Shown: positions 22,608 through 32,768, counted from the first letter of the stretch. The stretch is 64,000 bases of DNA from Sthenelais limicola (GCA_942159475.1 OW804099.1:11605146-11669145), one strand, 5' to 3'. Translations and numbers: made by a program. The notes: a model not told the origin generated them from the letters alone.

Positions 22608-24788
22608 TTAGTTGCCATTGCCATCGTCGTCTTTCGGTCCTTCGGGCGAGTCCTTTGCAGAAGGTCTGTCCGGAGTATCGAACATACTTCCGAACATACC
22701 TTGCTCGGGAGGCGCCCGGCCCAACGCAGCCGAAGCCACAGTTCTCTGAGGCTGGGGTGGCTCACGTTGGGACTTCATCTGGTCCAGGAGACTGGTGAGG
22801 AAATGGATTTGTTGGTCGTTAACCTCCAACATCCCACCAGCTCGACTGGACACCACGGTCAAACCAGGAGTCTCGCCCGAGCCTGAAGAAGGCAAGGCTT
22901 GAGCTCCCTCAACTGGTTTGGCAGGGAGAGAGGTCGGCTTTCCACCCAGGGAACTTTCCGACCTGCTCACACCTTGATTGGACTCGTCCGAATCATCCAA
23001 AAGCAAGCCCTGGAGTCTGGTATTCTCCTCCAAGAGCTTCAGGATGCGTTGTTCCTTCTCCTGATTGGATGCCTTCAGAGTCCGGATGAGGAGAGCCTGC
23101 TGACTGATGGTTTCCTTCAGCGTGCCTACCTCATCCACCTTCGCCCTCACCGCCTGAAGCTTTTTCAGAGGAGTCACAAGAGCGGCCACGGTCACTTTGA
23201 CCTGCCTCTTGGCATCCTCTGCAGCTACTTGCAGGGCTTTCAACGCCTGGTTCACGCCGGTCTCTGATGTTTCCACCAGAGCAGCGGTCTCCAAAGCACA
23301 AGGCAGTTCGGCCAGAGTTGTGTCCACCCATTTCTGGGCCTTCCTCGAACGTCTGCTCCTCTTAGCAGGAGGAGCAGTCAACTCAGCTGCCTTCGACTGG
23401 CTCTCAGTCCTCGGACGCTTGGAGGCTGCGGCCTTCGAGCTAGTACTAGCACTTGACTTGTCCGAAGTCGCTGTGCTAGACTTTACCGGGGTCTGAGTCG
23501 GTTTGGATTTCCCAGTACCAGTTCTGGGGGCATCCACCTCACCAGCCTTTCGAAGGGTCCGGAGATGGGCCATCGAAAGATGAGTTGTCCGAATGAAAGC
23601 TCCGAAGGGCTTCCATTCAGGCTTCACTTTCGCCGCCTTCTCTATCGCCTTCGGCCTTCCCTGGTTGTGCAGCAGCTCCTCCCCATTCATGATGTGGCTG
23701 ACCAACTCCGATTTTCTGTCAAGCTGCTGCTGACAGTTCTCGTAGGGGCAGACCCACACTTCTGTCTGAGGGGCGTGAACCTCGCACAGGTGCCTGAAGA
23801 ATCTTTCTCGGGTGGAGAAAGTTCGGACACCTGAAGCATTGAGCTTCACTCGCCTACACACCAGGTACGGACAACGAAATCCAGGCTCCCACAGAGTTGG
23901 TACCAGTCGGAGCTTCTCACTGGTACCAGGCTCCATTTTACCCGCCTTACACAGCCCCGGGTAGAGACAGGATTCATACCGAAGCATGAGTCCATGGTCA
24001 TCTTCAGAGTCGGACTCTGTGGCCATCAGATGACGTGAGCCTGGCCGATCGTGCTTCGGGTTCAGCGGAACAATATCAGTGGCCTTGTCCAGCTCGGCAT
24101 TGAACTTAGTCAATGAGCCTGCGTGCGCCAACTGATCCTCCCTCACCTTAGCACGATGCACATGGACCTTTTTCAGCTTCCGGAACTTCAACTTAGAAGT
24201 TCCAGTCGCTGGGGCAGGTGCCTTGCCTTTCGAGTTCGACTTGGGGTCCGAACTCCGGGGCTTCCGAACTTGACGGGCAGAAGACCGGGTGCTCTTGGCC
24301 GGTGAATCCATGAGCTCCACAGTCACTGCCGCCGAGGAATCAGCAGGATCTGGAGATAGAGTCCGCGGGGACTCGACCATCTCTCCATCCTTCATCCTCG
24401 GCCTGTCCTGCTTTCTGGGGGATCTAGGCTTCTGCTTAGAGGTACCAGCCGAAGGTACAGTCTTAGCTTCGGGAGTCTCGGACTCAACCTCAGCCATGTC
24501 TGTCACCATCGCCGCATCCTCTTCAGCAGCTGCTGACCTAGCATCCTCGGCCTCCATAATTGCGCCCCAGCAAGTTACGGTGCCGGTCCCAGAGCCACCT
24601 GCGTCAGGCTGACCCATGCCAGCAAGGATCCGAGACCCTTCCAAGACCTTAGCCTCCTCGTCCGACAATACCTCGCAGTCCGAACCGTCCAGATCCATCT
24701 CTAGATCAGACTCGGACAGCTTGACGTTGAGGGAATCAGCTAACTGGTCCTCGGTCATGTTCTCGAATTCTCCTGAAGTCGACATCAC
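22608..24788 (-). CDS. LTR element ORF3: zinc-finger-like, coiled-coil protein in env position
   Basis: 726 codons from ATG 24788, uninterrupted. The first ~110 residues are acidic. Then comes a Ser/Pro/Lys/Arg-rich basic stretch with NLS-like clusters (KFRKLKKVHVHR near 201-212). Cys/His pairs resembling C2H2 fingers follow: C306-x4-C311 with H333-x4-H338, and C347-x4-C352 with H365 and H374. A second basic cluster (AKRSRRSRK) precedes a leucine-rich coiled coil at about 520-605 (ISQQALLIRTLK onward). The tail is acidic. I see no signal peptide, transmembrane segment or fusion peptide, so it is not an obvious envelope. The likely role is nuclear DNA or chromatin binding, but that is inference. 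A splice acceptor-like CTTTCAG lies 24 nt upstream. Confidence 0.85.
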   Translation of the reverse strand: MMSTSGEFENMTEDQLADSLNVKLSESDLEMDLDGSDCEVLSDEEAKVLEGSRILAGMGQPDAGGSGTGTVTCWGAIMEAEDARSAAAEEDAAMVTDMAEVESETPEAKTVPSAGTSKQKPRSPRKQDRPRMKDGEMVESPRTLSPDPADSSAAVTVELMDSPAKSTRSSARQVRKPRSSDPKSNSKGKAPAPATGTSKLKFRKLKKVHVHRAKVREDQLAHAGSLTKFNAELDKATDIVPLNPKHDRPGSRHLMATESDSEDDHGLMLRYESCLYPGLCKAGKMEPGTSEKLRLVPTLWEPGFRCPYLVCRRVKLNASGVRTFSTRERFFRHLCEVHAPQTEVWVCPYENCQQQLDRKSELVSHIMNGEELLHNQGRPKAIEKAAKVKPEWKPFGAFIRTTHLSMAHLRTLRKAGEVDAPRTGTGKSKPTQTPVKSSTATSDKSSASTSSKAAASKRPRTESQSKAAELTAPPAKRSRRSRKAQKWVDTTLAELPCALETAALVETSETGVNQALKALQVAAEDAKRQVKVTVAALVTPLKKLQAVRAKVDEVGTLKETISQQALLIRTLKASNQEKEQRILKLLEENTRLQGLLLDDSDESNQGVSRSESSLGGKPTSLPAKPVEGAQALPSSGSGETPGLTVVSSRAGGMLEVNDQQIHFLTSLLDQMKSQREPPQPQRTVASAALGRAPPEQGMFGSMFDTPDRPSAKDSPEGPKDDDGNGN

Positions 24789-25879
24789 TATTCAATCGGT
24801 ACCTGAAAGTACAATGATGGTATGGGTAGAAATCAGTACAGAAAATACCTGTTATTTGCTGCAGATGGACGTTCGGACTCCTCTCGGACATGCTTCGGCT
24901 GTGGCTGACAGCTACTACACACATAGAGCGTAGTGGTATCGAGAAATCCAAACCTTCACTACACGAATATACCCACGCTTTAGGCACAGTGAGTTGGTTG
25001 ATTACTTCCAAAACACAAAGACTGAACGTTTATTGGTATACCAGCAGCGGATACGCTGTTCAAGTTTAGTTTAACACCTTCGGATAGTAACGTTCATTCA
25101 TTCCTACACCAATGGCGAAAACAACATGGCCGCTATAGGTCCCACGCCAGCCCGCGCATTATCAACGTGCCCCAAACACAGTTAATATACGACCCACAGC
25201 ATTCATGCAACTTGACTACTCGGGACTAGGGGAAAGGGACTACAAACACAGGGCAATATATTTCACAAGGATCATCACTTGATAAAACTTACTGCAGTGT
25301 TCTCTTTCTAAGAGGTAGTCTCGGTGCTTTGCTTCGCGGAAGCAGGAAGTAGACTGACTGAAACGGTAAAACACCAGCGTATTTAACCACTGCAACGCCA
25401 GAGTTGCATTCAGTCGCCGCACTACTGCAGCGCCAATTTTCTTCCCGCGCTCACCTTCTGAGCCTGAAAATAGCTTTGGGGCGCGTGTTCCCACTCAGCT
25501 ATTCGGGTCTCTGCTGAGACGATGCAGAGGTGTAATCATTCTCCGATTTCCTCAAAACCCACCCCAGGCGTAGGCAACACTCTATTCCTTATAAATAGAT
25601 TCCGATGCTTCACTGAAGTCCGTGGCCACTGAAGACGTTTTGGATTTTCAGTTTAACATACAAGCGGTACCCAGGGTAAGGTTAAGTACTTTCCGAGACT
25701 CATGTTCGTCTCCCAGTCACAAATGGAATTAACTGAATAAAGTCCATTTTTACTGCTTATCAATAGGGGACAGGGCGGCTCTCAGTTCGGTCCACCACCC
25801 GTCTGACTTCTCGTTGTGTAATTTTTTAGTTTGGGTAGAAATCAGTTCGGAGATTCCTACCCTCGGTCCAGTACCATAG
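24789..25879 (-). other. Noncoding spacer between pol and ORF3
   Basis: About 1.1 kb without a supported ORF. Near its 3' sense end is a pyrimidine-rich tract and TACTTTCAG/G (about 24812-24820), a good 3' splice site for making an ORF3 mRNA. The word TTCGGA/TCCGAA recurs here as it does in the coding regions. Confidence 0.55.
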
Positions 25880-28800
25880 TTAGCTCATTTGCAACCGAAC
25901 TGGGGCCTTTCGTACACGTTTAGCCCTTGCTATGCCAGGAGAAGGATCTGGTGGTTTTGCATTAACCACAGCTCCTTTCCTTGGTCTACCTGGTCGTTTC
26001 TTCGGCTGCACTGGAGGTACAGGAGCAGCTTGGACCAGCTGTTTCCTAGGCCTTCCGCGCTTCCTATTCAAAACGACCGGGGGCGCCACCGGCTGGTCGG
26101 ACGTATCTGTGCGAACCTTCGGCCTCCCGCGCTTCTTCGGACAGACCGTAGCTACCTTAGACTTCTCATATGATAAAGCCTTTCCTGGACCCAAAAGCCC
26201 AGGCGGGGTAGCCGTAAGTCCCGAGTCTGCTAAGGAACTGTCAGGTTTGGCAACAGATTTCCCTTGTCTACCCCCTCTTTTCTTTAGAGGCAGAGATTTA
26301 CTGGAGGTTTCCTTGGGACTACCCTTTCGGATCTTCCTAGGTCTACCTCTCGGCTTGGCGCCTACAGTAATTTTCTCTTTCTCTACCTTCTTAGGACAAT
26401 CTTTCCCTGGCACCACTCTCCCAGCCTCTAGTCTAAAGATTTCCATACCAGCCTGTTCCTGCCTTCGGAATTCTGGAGCCCGATCCAAGTTAACAGCTTG
26501 AATCGGCCCATTTTCATCGAAAGCCGGCTTCAGATAGTCGATATGGTATCGCATTAGGCCTTCGGCTGTCTCCAGTTCACAGGTGGTACCTCCTATGAAC
26601 CTTCTGATTTTATAAGGCCCGTCCCACTTGGGTCCGAGCTTCTTATTCGCTTTGGGGGGACAGAATCGGTACACCACCTCCCCCGCCTCAAAACTGGGGG
26701 GCCTAGAACGTTTGTTATAATCCCTTATCTGGTGAACCGCAGATATTCCGAGATTATCCCGCACGTACTGGTGTCCCTTTCTCATCCACTGTTTCAGGTT
26801 CTCAACAAAAGCAACCTTGCAAGGGAAATCAAGACTTCCTCTTTCAACTCCATGAACTATGTCCATGGGCGTTACCAACTCTTCTCCGAAGACTACTGAA
26901 TTTGGTGTGCATAAAGTAGCAGCATGTACTGTCCCTCTATATGCATGAGCAATGCAAGGGGTCAGCATATCCCAATCTACTTCGTCCGAATCAGTCATAC
27001 AAGACAGCTGTTCCACAAGAACTCTATTAAGCCTCTCGGACTGCCCATTACTCATAGGCCTGTATGGGAGGGTAATTAGCTTCTCGATTCCCAGCATGTC
27101 AAGTAGACATCTCAAGAGTTTAGACCGAAATTCAGGAGCTCCATCTGTCTGCAATGACACAGGACATCCGAATCTCAAGATCCATTCTCGAACTTCTGCA
27201 CAGCTTTCAGCGGTGTGATCGGCCATGGGGTAGGCTTCGGCCCATTTAGAGAAATGGTCTACTACAACCATAATATAGCTGTTGCCTCTAGGGGTACTCC
27301 GAAGAGGCCCTAGAATATCCAACGATATTCGGTTCCATCTACCACCATGTTTTTCTTTCTTAAGGTAAGAAATCCCACCACCACCTCTAGTCTTCCTCAT
27401 ATTACATTCCGGGCAAGCTCGTACCCACCGCCTCAGATCATAACTCATACCAGGCCAAAAATATCTCATCTTTGCTGACCAGACATTCTTGAAGGTTCCG
27501 AAATGACCCGCAGTTTTGGCACCATGTATGCCCTGGAAGATCTCTTTCCTCATGGAAACAGGGACAATTTTCCTCCAGTATTTCTTTCCGGTGGCTAGTC
27601 TTGTCCACCCCAGACATAGCACACCATCTCTGACCTTCATACTACCAAGATGTCTGACAAATGTCCGAAACTCATTAGACTCACCAGCAAGATTTTCTCT
27701 GCTAGGAATCGGCACAGTTCCATCCAACATTTTCAGCAACCTTTTTACAAGTGGGTCGGCTTGCTGAGCTTCTTGCAACACGTTCCGTTGAGTCCCTAAG
27801 GAAACTTCGTTAGTGGCAATAACAGCATCATGCGCACCACAATCTAGGCAGTCTGGTCTTCCACATTTTCTGGTTGGTAAGCGCGACAACGCATCAGCAT
27901 TTTCATGCTGTTTACCAGCCCGATGCAAAATCATGCTCTGATCCAGCCCGAATTCCTGTAAGGTGAGTAGCCAGCGAGCTAACATATCGGTCGGATCCTT
28001 GAAATTGAGCAGCCAACGCAAGGAGGCGTGATCTGTCCGAACGATAAAATCCTTATTACCCAGCAAGTAATGTCGGAATTTTTGCAGGTAGGTCAGAACG
28101 GCAAGCAGCTCACGTTTTGTCGCACAATAGTTTCTCTGTGGCTTAGATAAACTATGGCTTGCAAAACACAGAACCACCTCCCTTCCTTCCTGGACCTGAG
28201 ACAGAATTCCCGCCATGCCAAAACTACTTGCATCCGTATCAAGGATAAACTTACCCGAAGGTTGAGGATATCCGAGAGTAGGTGAAGAGATTAGCAAATT
28301 TTTGCATGTATCGAATGCATCTTGGCAACGAGGAGTCCACTCTATGGGTTTAGCATATCGTTTATCCTTGCCTGCCGCGGTTACAACGTCCTGCAAGGGA
28401 ATCACTAATTTACCGAAATCTTTCATAAAATCTCGGTAATAGGAGGCGAATCCAATGAATTGCCTTACTTCCCTAGCATTCGTGGGGATTGGCCAGTATT
28501 TGACTTTCTGGATCTTCTTCGGATCCGCCGAAATGCCATGGCCTGACACAATCCGACCCAAGTATTCCACTTTCTTGCGGAAAAATTCACATTTCTTGGG
28601 TTTCAAACGAAGACCATAATCCCGTATACGCTCAAGGACGAGTCTCAGGTTATCTAGGCACTCTTCAAGAGTTTTCCCAAAAAACACGATATCATCCAGA
28701 TAGACCAGACATGATTTCCAACGAAGGCCATCCAACATCTGATCCATCATGCGTTGGAAGGTAGCGGGGGCATTACACAATCCGAAGGCCATAACCTTGA

Positions 28801-30628
28801 ATTGAAATAACCCTACACTGGATAAGAATGCAGTCTTCGACTTGCTATCTTCATCCATCGCCACCTGCCAGTACCCACTTTCAAGATCTAAAGTACAGAA
28901 CCACTGGTTACCACCAAGTGATTCTATGCACTCATCGATCCGAGGTAGTGGAAAGCTATCCTTTATAGTGACAGAGTTTAGCTGACGATAGTCAACGCAA
29001 AAACGCTGTGTGCCATCTTTCTTGGCCACCATGACAATAGGAGCACCCCAGGGGCTACTGCTATGTTCAATTCGGCCCTCTCTGTACATTTTCCAAATCT
29101 CTGCCTCCGCCTTGTCTCTCTTCGCCACAGGAATACGCCGGTATGCTTGTTTGATCGGACAAGCATCTCCAGTGTCTATCACATGGCGAACTTTATCAGT
29201 ACAACCAAGGGCTTTGCCACCTGGAAGAGAGAAACAATCTCGGAATTCTTCCAGCAAAGACAGAGCAACGTTCTTCTCGTTTTTCTCGGACAAATCCGAC
29301 TCATTGACCAGCTTTTTCAGCGGGCACTCTGCACTCGGTGGTACCAAGATGTCGGGAGCTATCAGATCATCATCCGCCACAGGCGATTCTGTAACCTGTA
29401 TAGAATTAATGATTGCCTCTCTGATAATATTGCTACCGTCATCCTCAGACAAAGCGGAATCCTCTGCCACAAGAGTAACTCTACTTAATCTGCCCACCAT
29501 TCTCCGTTTGCCAATTTTCATTGGGCGATCGGACGGATTGCTGAAGGCTACCAAAGCGGTTGAACCTCCACCTGAAACATATGTATTCAGGCTCCCTAAG
29601 GCGAAGTCTTCTAGCAATCCTTGGTCTGGCTCAAACATCCAAGCATCCGATGCGTCTGAGCCACTATCAAAGTCCAATTCTGCAAGTGTAATAGATTTGG
29701 GCTCCATGATCACCGCTTTCCTAAGTGTCACAGCTATTCCAGTATCTACTTCGCTCACAGTCATGGTCTTTATAGAGGAAAATTCTTCACCTTCGGACTT
29801 CTTTTTCCACTGTTTACATACAGTAGAATGTCCGAAGTTTTCCAAATAAAACACTCCTGACCAATCCAAACAACAACGGTGCACATAGTAAAAATCTGCA
29901 CCTAATATCCCGTCTTCAGGGCCCTTCAGACCGCTGACTACCAGACATGTCATCATGTAAGTCCGACCCGACACTTCATATGGACAGAGCACGCTCCCAT
30001 ATGTAGTTATAGGCGTTCCATTACCCATCGAGCACGCCATACGCACCGAAATCATAGGCGGCGCATGTGGAAGGGATTCGTAGAAATCCTTGGTAATCAA
30101 ACTCGTCGTTGCGCCTGGATCTACCAAGAAATAACCACTCTTCCCACCTATGCCTACAGGGGCATACCATCTCTCCCTCACCAGTAATTTGGAAGGAATC
30201 TCCAGAGTTTCCAGCTGTTGAACAGAAACTTTCTGAATCCGAGCAGACTTCTCTTGGCCTTTTTCTACCAAGACAACCTGACCTGACTCAGCTTGGTACT
30301 CGGGCTGTCCCCAACGCACGCCAGGGCTCTCGTCCGAGCATCCCTGAATCTTTTCAGGAAGAAAATCACCGTCCGGCAACGGCCTAGGACCTCCAGCTAT
30401 CAGATCGGGTAGCTTCTTGTCGCTAAGCTTTAACCCTATCTTACACACCGGTGCCTGGGCTGATTTCCCAGTTTCTAGACTACTACCAAGATCCTCGCGG
30501 ACTGTGGTACTAAGAAGCGTGTTGTCCGAGGCTCCCGTATCGCTTACTACAGGAGCCGAACCTAGTTTTCCGAAGCCGGCTTCCCTCCTGGAGCGCCTTG
30601 CTTCTTCACAAGTTCGAGTAGAGCTTTT
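25880..30628 (-). CDS. LTR element pol: protease, RT, RNase H, integrase, AT-hook tail
   Basis: The pol frame is open from 30628 (after TAA 30629-30631) to 25880. No ATG is needed, since it overlaps gag. Numbering from codon 30448, the protease active site is DPGATTS (Asp 110), with Pro where Thr or Ser is usual. RT spans about 430-620 with RFCVDYRQLN, AFGLCNAPATFQRMM and YLDD (583-586). RNase H has DTDAS (738) and TDHASL (805). Integrase has the HHCC module (H975, H982, C1012, C1015), then Asp 1044, TDGAPEF (Asp 1102) and Glu 1138. Residues ~1380-1522 are basic with four or five AT-hook-like GRPRK/RGRPK cores. Uninterrupted and probably functional. Confidence 0.96.
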   Translation of the reverse strand, partial: KSSTRTCEEARRSRREAGFGKLGSAPVVSDTGASDNTLLSTTVREDLGSSLETGKSAQAPVCKIGLKLSDKKLPDLIAGGPRPLPDGDFLPEKIQGCSDESPGVRWGQPEYQAESGQVVLVEKGQEKSARIQKVSVQQLETLEIPSKLLVRERWYAPVGIGGKSGYFLVDPGATTSLITKDFYESLPHAPPMISVRMACSMGNGTPITTYGSVLCPYEVSGRTYMMTCLVVSGLKGPEDGILGADFYYVHRCCLDWSGVFYLENFGHSTVCKQWKKKSEGEEFSSIKTMTVSEVDTGIAVTLRKAVIMEPKSITLAELDFDSGSDASDAWMFEPDQGLLEDFALGSLNTYVSGGGSTALVAFSNPSDRPMKIGKRRMVGRLSRVTLVAEDSALSEDDGSNIIREAIINSIQVTESPVADDDLIAPDILVPPSAECPLKKLVNESDLSEKNEKNVALSLLEEFRDCFSLPGGKALGCTDKVRHVIDTGDACPIKQAYRRIPVAKRDKAEAEIWKMYREGRIEHSSSPWGAPIVMVAKKDGTQRFCVDYRQLNSVTIKDSFPLPRIDECIESLGGNQWFCTLDLESGYWQVAMDEDSKSKTAFLSSVGLFQFKVMAFGLCNAPATFQRMMDQMLDGLRWKSCLVYLDDIVFFGKTLEECLDNLRLVLERIRDYGLRLKPKKCEFFRKKVEYLGRIVSGHGISADPKKIQKVKYWPIPTNAREVRQFIGFASYYRDFMKDFGKLVIPLQDVVTAAGKDKRYAKPIEWTPRCQDAFDTCKNLLISSPTLGYPQPSGKFILDTDASSFGMAGILSQVQEGREVVLCFASHSLSKPQRNYCATKRELLAVLTYLQKFRHYLLGNKDFIVRTDHASLRWLLNFKDPTDMLARWLLTLQEFGLDQSMILHRAGKQHENADALSRLPTRKCGRPDCLDCGAHDAVIATNEVSLGTQRNVLQEAQQADPLVKRLLKMLDGTVPIPSRENLAGESNEFRTFVRHLGSMKVRDGVLCLGWTRLATGKKYWRKIVPVSMRKEIFQGIHGAKTAGHFGTFKNVWSAKMRYFWPGMSYDLRRWVRACPECNMRKTRGGGGISYLKKEKHGGRWNRISLDILGPLRSTPRGNSYIMVVVDHFSKWAEAYPMADHTAESCAEVREWILRFGCPVSLQTDGAPEFRSKLLRCLLDMLGIEKLITLPYRPMSNGQSERLNRVLVEQLSCMTDSDEVDWDMLTPCIAHAYRGTVHAATLCTPNSVVFGEELVTPMDIVHGVERGSLDFPCKVAFVENLKQWMRKGHQYVRDNLGISAVHQIRDYNKRSRPPSFEAGEVVYRFCPPKANKKLGPKWDGPYKIRRFIGGTTCELETAEGLMRYHIDYLKPAFDENGPIQAVNLDRAPEFRRQEQAGMEIFRLEAGRVVPGKDCPKKVEKEKITVGAKPRGRPRKIRKGSPKETSSKSLPLKKRGGRQGKSVAKPDSSLADSGLTATPPGLLGPGKALSYEKSKVATVCPKKRGRPKVRTDTSDQPVAPPVVLNRKRGRPRKQLVQAAPVPPVQPKKRPGRPRKGAVVNAKPPDPSPGIARAKRVRKAPVRLQMS
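30562..30628 (-). promoter_or_regulatory. gag-pol overlap, probable -1 ribosomal frameshift region
   Basis: gag ends at 30562 and the -1 pol frame opens at 30628, leaving 67 nt in which the ribosome must shift. A run of six A (sense 30630-30625, context CTAAAAAAGC) lies at the 5' edge and is the best slippage candidate, though it is not a canonical X-XXY-YYZ heptamer in the gag frame. Confidence 0.65.
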
Positions 30629-32673
30629 TTAGTGGGGCAAGCCGAGGCGAAATGCCCCTCCTCACTACAAAAATAGCATTTTCGAACTTGCCAGGTTCTT
30701 CTCTCTCTACCCCCAGCAGACTTCTTAAACTGCTGGGTTGAGGAATTCGACTTTCCTTGCTTTTCTTGCCATGCTTGGAAAGCTTGCACTATCGCATTGC
30801 CGGGATCGTCGGACTGATCATCATCGTCGGACTCCTGCAACGCCAGTGCCTGGCTAACCTGTACCATGGCCTTTTCTTTGGCACTTGCCTTCTTGCTCTT
30901 CCCCAACTGGGAACCTTCGGCTGCCGCTCCCTCCAATGGGATAGCAACAGCCAACGGACCTATAGCAGCAGATTGCAAGATAGCAGCGTTCGCGAAATCC
31001 ATATGACAACTCTCCCACACCTCGGCCCAGTGAATTGCTTGGAGAAGGTCAAACGGCTGTTTAAGCTTCACCCACGCAGCTTTCTCCTGGTTGATCAAGC
31101 CTTTCAAGAAGACTCTCAAGCAGAGGGTGCGAAGAGTATTATCCAGATTAATTCCGAAAGCATGTCTAGCACGTTTGGCTACCTCATTGGCAAACATACG
31201 GCTCGGCTGCTTAGGGGTTTGTCTGCAGTTATAGAACTCGGACTGCTTCTTTTCAAGAGAATGCTCACCGAAGTTGGCATCCATATGGTCTACAAAACCA
31301 ATAAGATCCAAACCTGGGGGCAAATCTCCCATCTCGCCTAGCTGACGACGGCAGCTGCACTTAAGCTGCATAAGGAACTGTTCCGGAGTCCAATTATGCG
31401 CTTCGGCTAGCACTTTCATCTCTCCGAGATGTGTCCGCCAGGAATCCTTAGGATCCCAGTTTCGTATAATCGCCGGTTTAGGGGCATGATTAACGTTCGT
31501 TGCCACAAACTGATACCTGAAGGTGAGTTCGGCGCCTATAGCGCCTTCATACTTCAGGCCCTGCACCACTGACTTATCCCGAAAGTAATTTGACACTTGG
31601 TTAGTCATATGTCGCATGGGAGAGTTGTCAATCGCATGAACGCCAGGTATTTGGATTCCAGAAGCATCTGGCAACCCTCCGACTGTAGTCCATTGCCGAC
31701 CAGCATTTCTCACATATTGACTATTGTCAACATGACCACGCACATACGTTGTGGAAGCAGTTGGTCTTTTAATGCTGGAGTGCGCTCCAACATAAGGCCT
31801 ACCCCCTCCCCCTCTGTGAAGAGGAGACGAGGCAGTGAATGTCACCGTATCTTTTTGCCTAGGTGTCCTGGATCCTCCACGTGGAGGAGAAGCTTGCTGG
31901 GTTTGGTTAGGTTGAGTAGAACCTGCTACACGCCCTCCGCTGGAAGTAGCATGTTGCACAGGTTCGCCTGCAGCCTGTCCACCAACCGCTTCGGACAACT
32001 TTAGATGCTCGGGCACGGGTGTCCGAGCAGCCTTTTCTTCACAAAAATGCCTCGGAGTGAGGACGATGTATGATCCACCACCTTCCTTAGGATATGTAGG
32101 TCTCTCTACGCCTAATGGCGGAGAAACTCCTCCTATCCTAGGGGGCGAACCATATAGATCCGTATCCTCAACATCCGAAGAATCATCCAACATGTTCTTC
32201 ATCCGTGACATATCATCCACCCTGGCTACCTCATTCCGCAATTTTTCATTCTCTACACGAAGCTGACGTGTAGTGGCATGGCAGTCATCGGTTACTTGAA
32301 CCAACGTGCTCTGGAGGTCTCGATTCTGCTCTATGAGCTGATCAATAGTTCCACGAGCATCGTGCATTGACTGTCCTTGCACAGAATAGGCATGGCGCCA
32401 GGAGGCCACTTCAGTCCTCAACTGCTCTTTTTCTTCCTCCTCAAAAGAATCTGCTATCGCAGGATTCCTTCGAAACTCAGTCCATTGACCTCCAGCAGCG
32501 GCAACAGGCTGTAGAGTCAACTTCGGACTGGTCACTTTTACCTTCGGATTAGTTTTCTTTGCACCAGAGCCAGGAGTAGGTTTGCGATAACCCTTCATAC
32601 CAGCTGGTGAAATGCGCAGGCCAACCTGGGCCGCTGCATCTGCCACCTGGACTCCATTTGCATTGGCAGCCAT
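30562..32673 (-). CDS. LTR element gag polyprotein
   Basis: 703 codons from ATG 32673, 95 nt after the 5' LTR. It has a basic, low-complexity N-terminus, then a predicted coiled coil (about 75-150, EEEKEQLRTEVASWR onward). A Pro/Ser/Thr-rich linker follows, then a helical capsid-like region (about 400-570, including DSWRTHLGEMKVLAEAHNWT and KKQSEFYNCRQTPKQP). One CCHC zinc knuckle lies near the C-terminus (CYFCSEEGHFASAC, about 666-679). Gag forms the virus-like particle and packages RNA. It is unusually long for Ty3/Gypsy because of the N-terminal extension. It is followed in the -1 frame by pol. Confidence 0.95.
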   Translation of the reverse strand: MAANANGVQVADAAAQVGLRISPAGMKGYRKPTPGSGAKKTNPKVKVTSPKLTLQPVAAAGGQWTEFRRNPAIADSFEEEEKEQLRTEVASWRHAYSVQGQSMHDARGTIDQLIEQNRDLQSTLVQVTDDCHATTRQLRVENEKLRNEVARVDDMSRMKNMLDDSSDVEDTDLYGSPPRIGGVSPPLGVERPTYPKEGGGSYIVLTPRHFCEEKAARTPVPEHLKLSEAVGGQAAGEPVQHATSSGGRVAGSTQPNQTQQASPPRGGSRTPRQKDTVTFTASSPLHRGGGGRPYVGAHSSIKRPTASTTYVRGHVDNSQYVRNAGRQWTTVGGLPDASGIQIPGVHAIDNSPMRHMTNQVSNYFRDKSVVQGLKYEGAIGAELTFRYQFVATNVNHAPKPAIIRNWDPKDSWRTHLGEMKVLAEAHNWTPEQFLMQLKCSCRRQLGEMGDLPPGLDLIGFVDHMDANFGEHSLEKKQSEFYNCRQTPKQPSRMFANEVAKRARHAFGINLDNTLRTLCLRVFLKGLINQEKAAWVKLKQPFDLLQAIHWAEVWESCHMDFANAAILQSAAIGPLAVAIPLEGAAAEGSQLGKSKKASAKEKAMVQVSQALALQESDDDDQSDDPGNAIVQAFQAWQEKQGKSNSSTQQFKKSAGGRERRTWQVRKCYFCSEEGHFASACPTKKALLELVKKQGAPGGKPASEN

Positions 32674-32753
32674 CTCAAAGATTTACCAAAATCTTTAGCA
32701 AAGTTTAAAACTATAAGCCCAACACTCAATCGATAAGACAGAAAGCCAAGTTT

Positions 32754-32766
32754 GGTCACGGCACCA
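32754..32766 (-). promoter_or_regulatory. tRNA primer-binding site
   Basis: Sense strand TGGTGCCGTGACC starts two bases after the CA end of the 5' LTR and would pair with a tRNA 3' end ending ..GGCACCA. I cannot name the tRNA without a search. Confidence 0.8.
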
Positions 32767-32768
32767 GT

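Noticed and set aside
22608..24788. Envelope glycoprotein interpretation of ORF3
   Set aside because: No signal peptide, hydrophobic membrane span or cleavage site visible; composition is nuclear-like.
29010..29849. Plus-strand ORF of 279 codons inside the LTR element
   Set aside because: Lies antisense to intact pol, with no domain; a shadow of the GC-rich coding strand.
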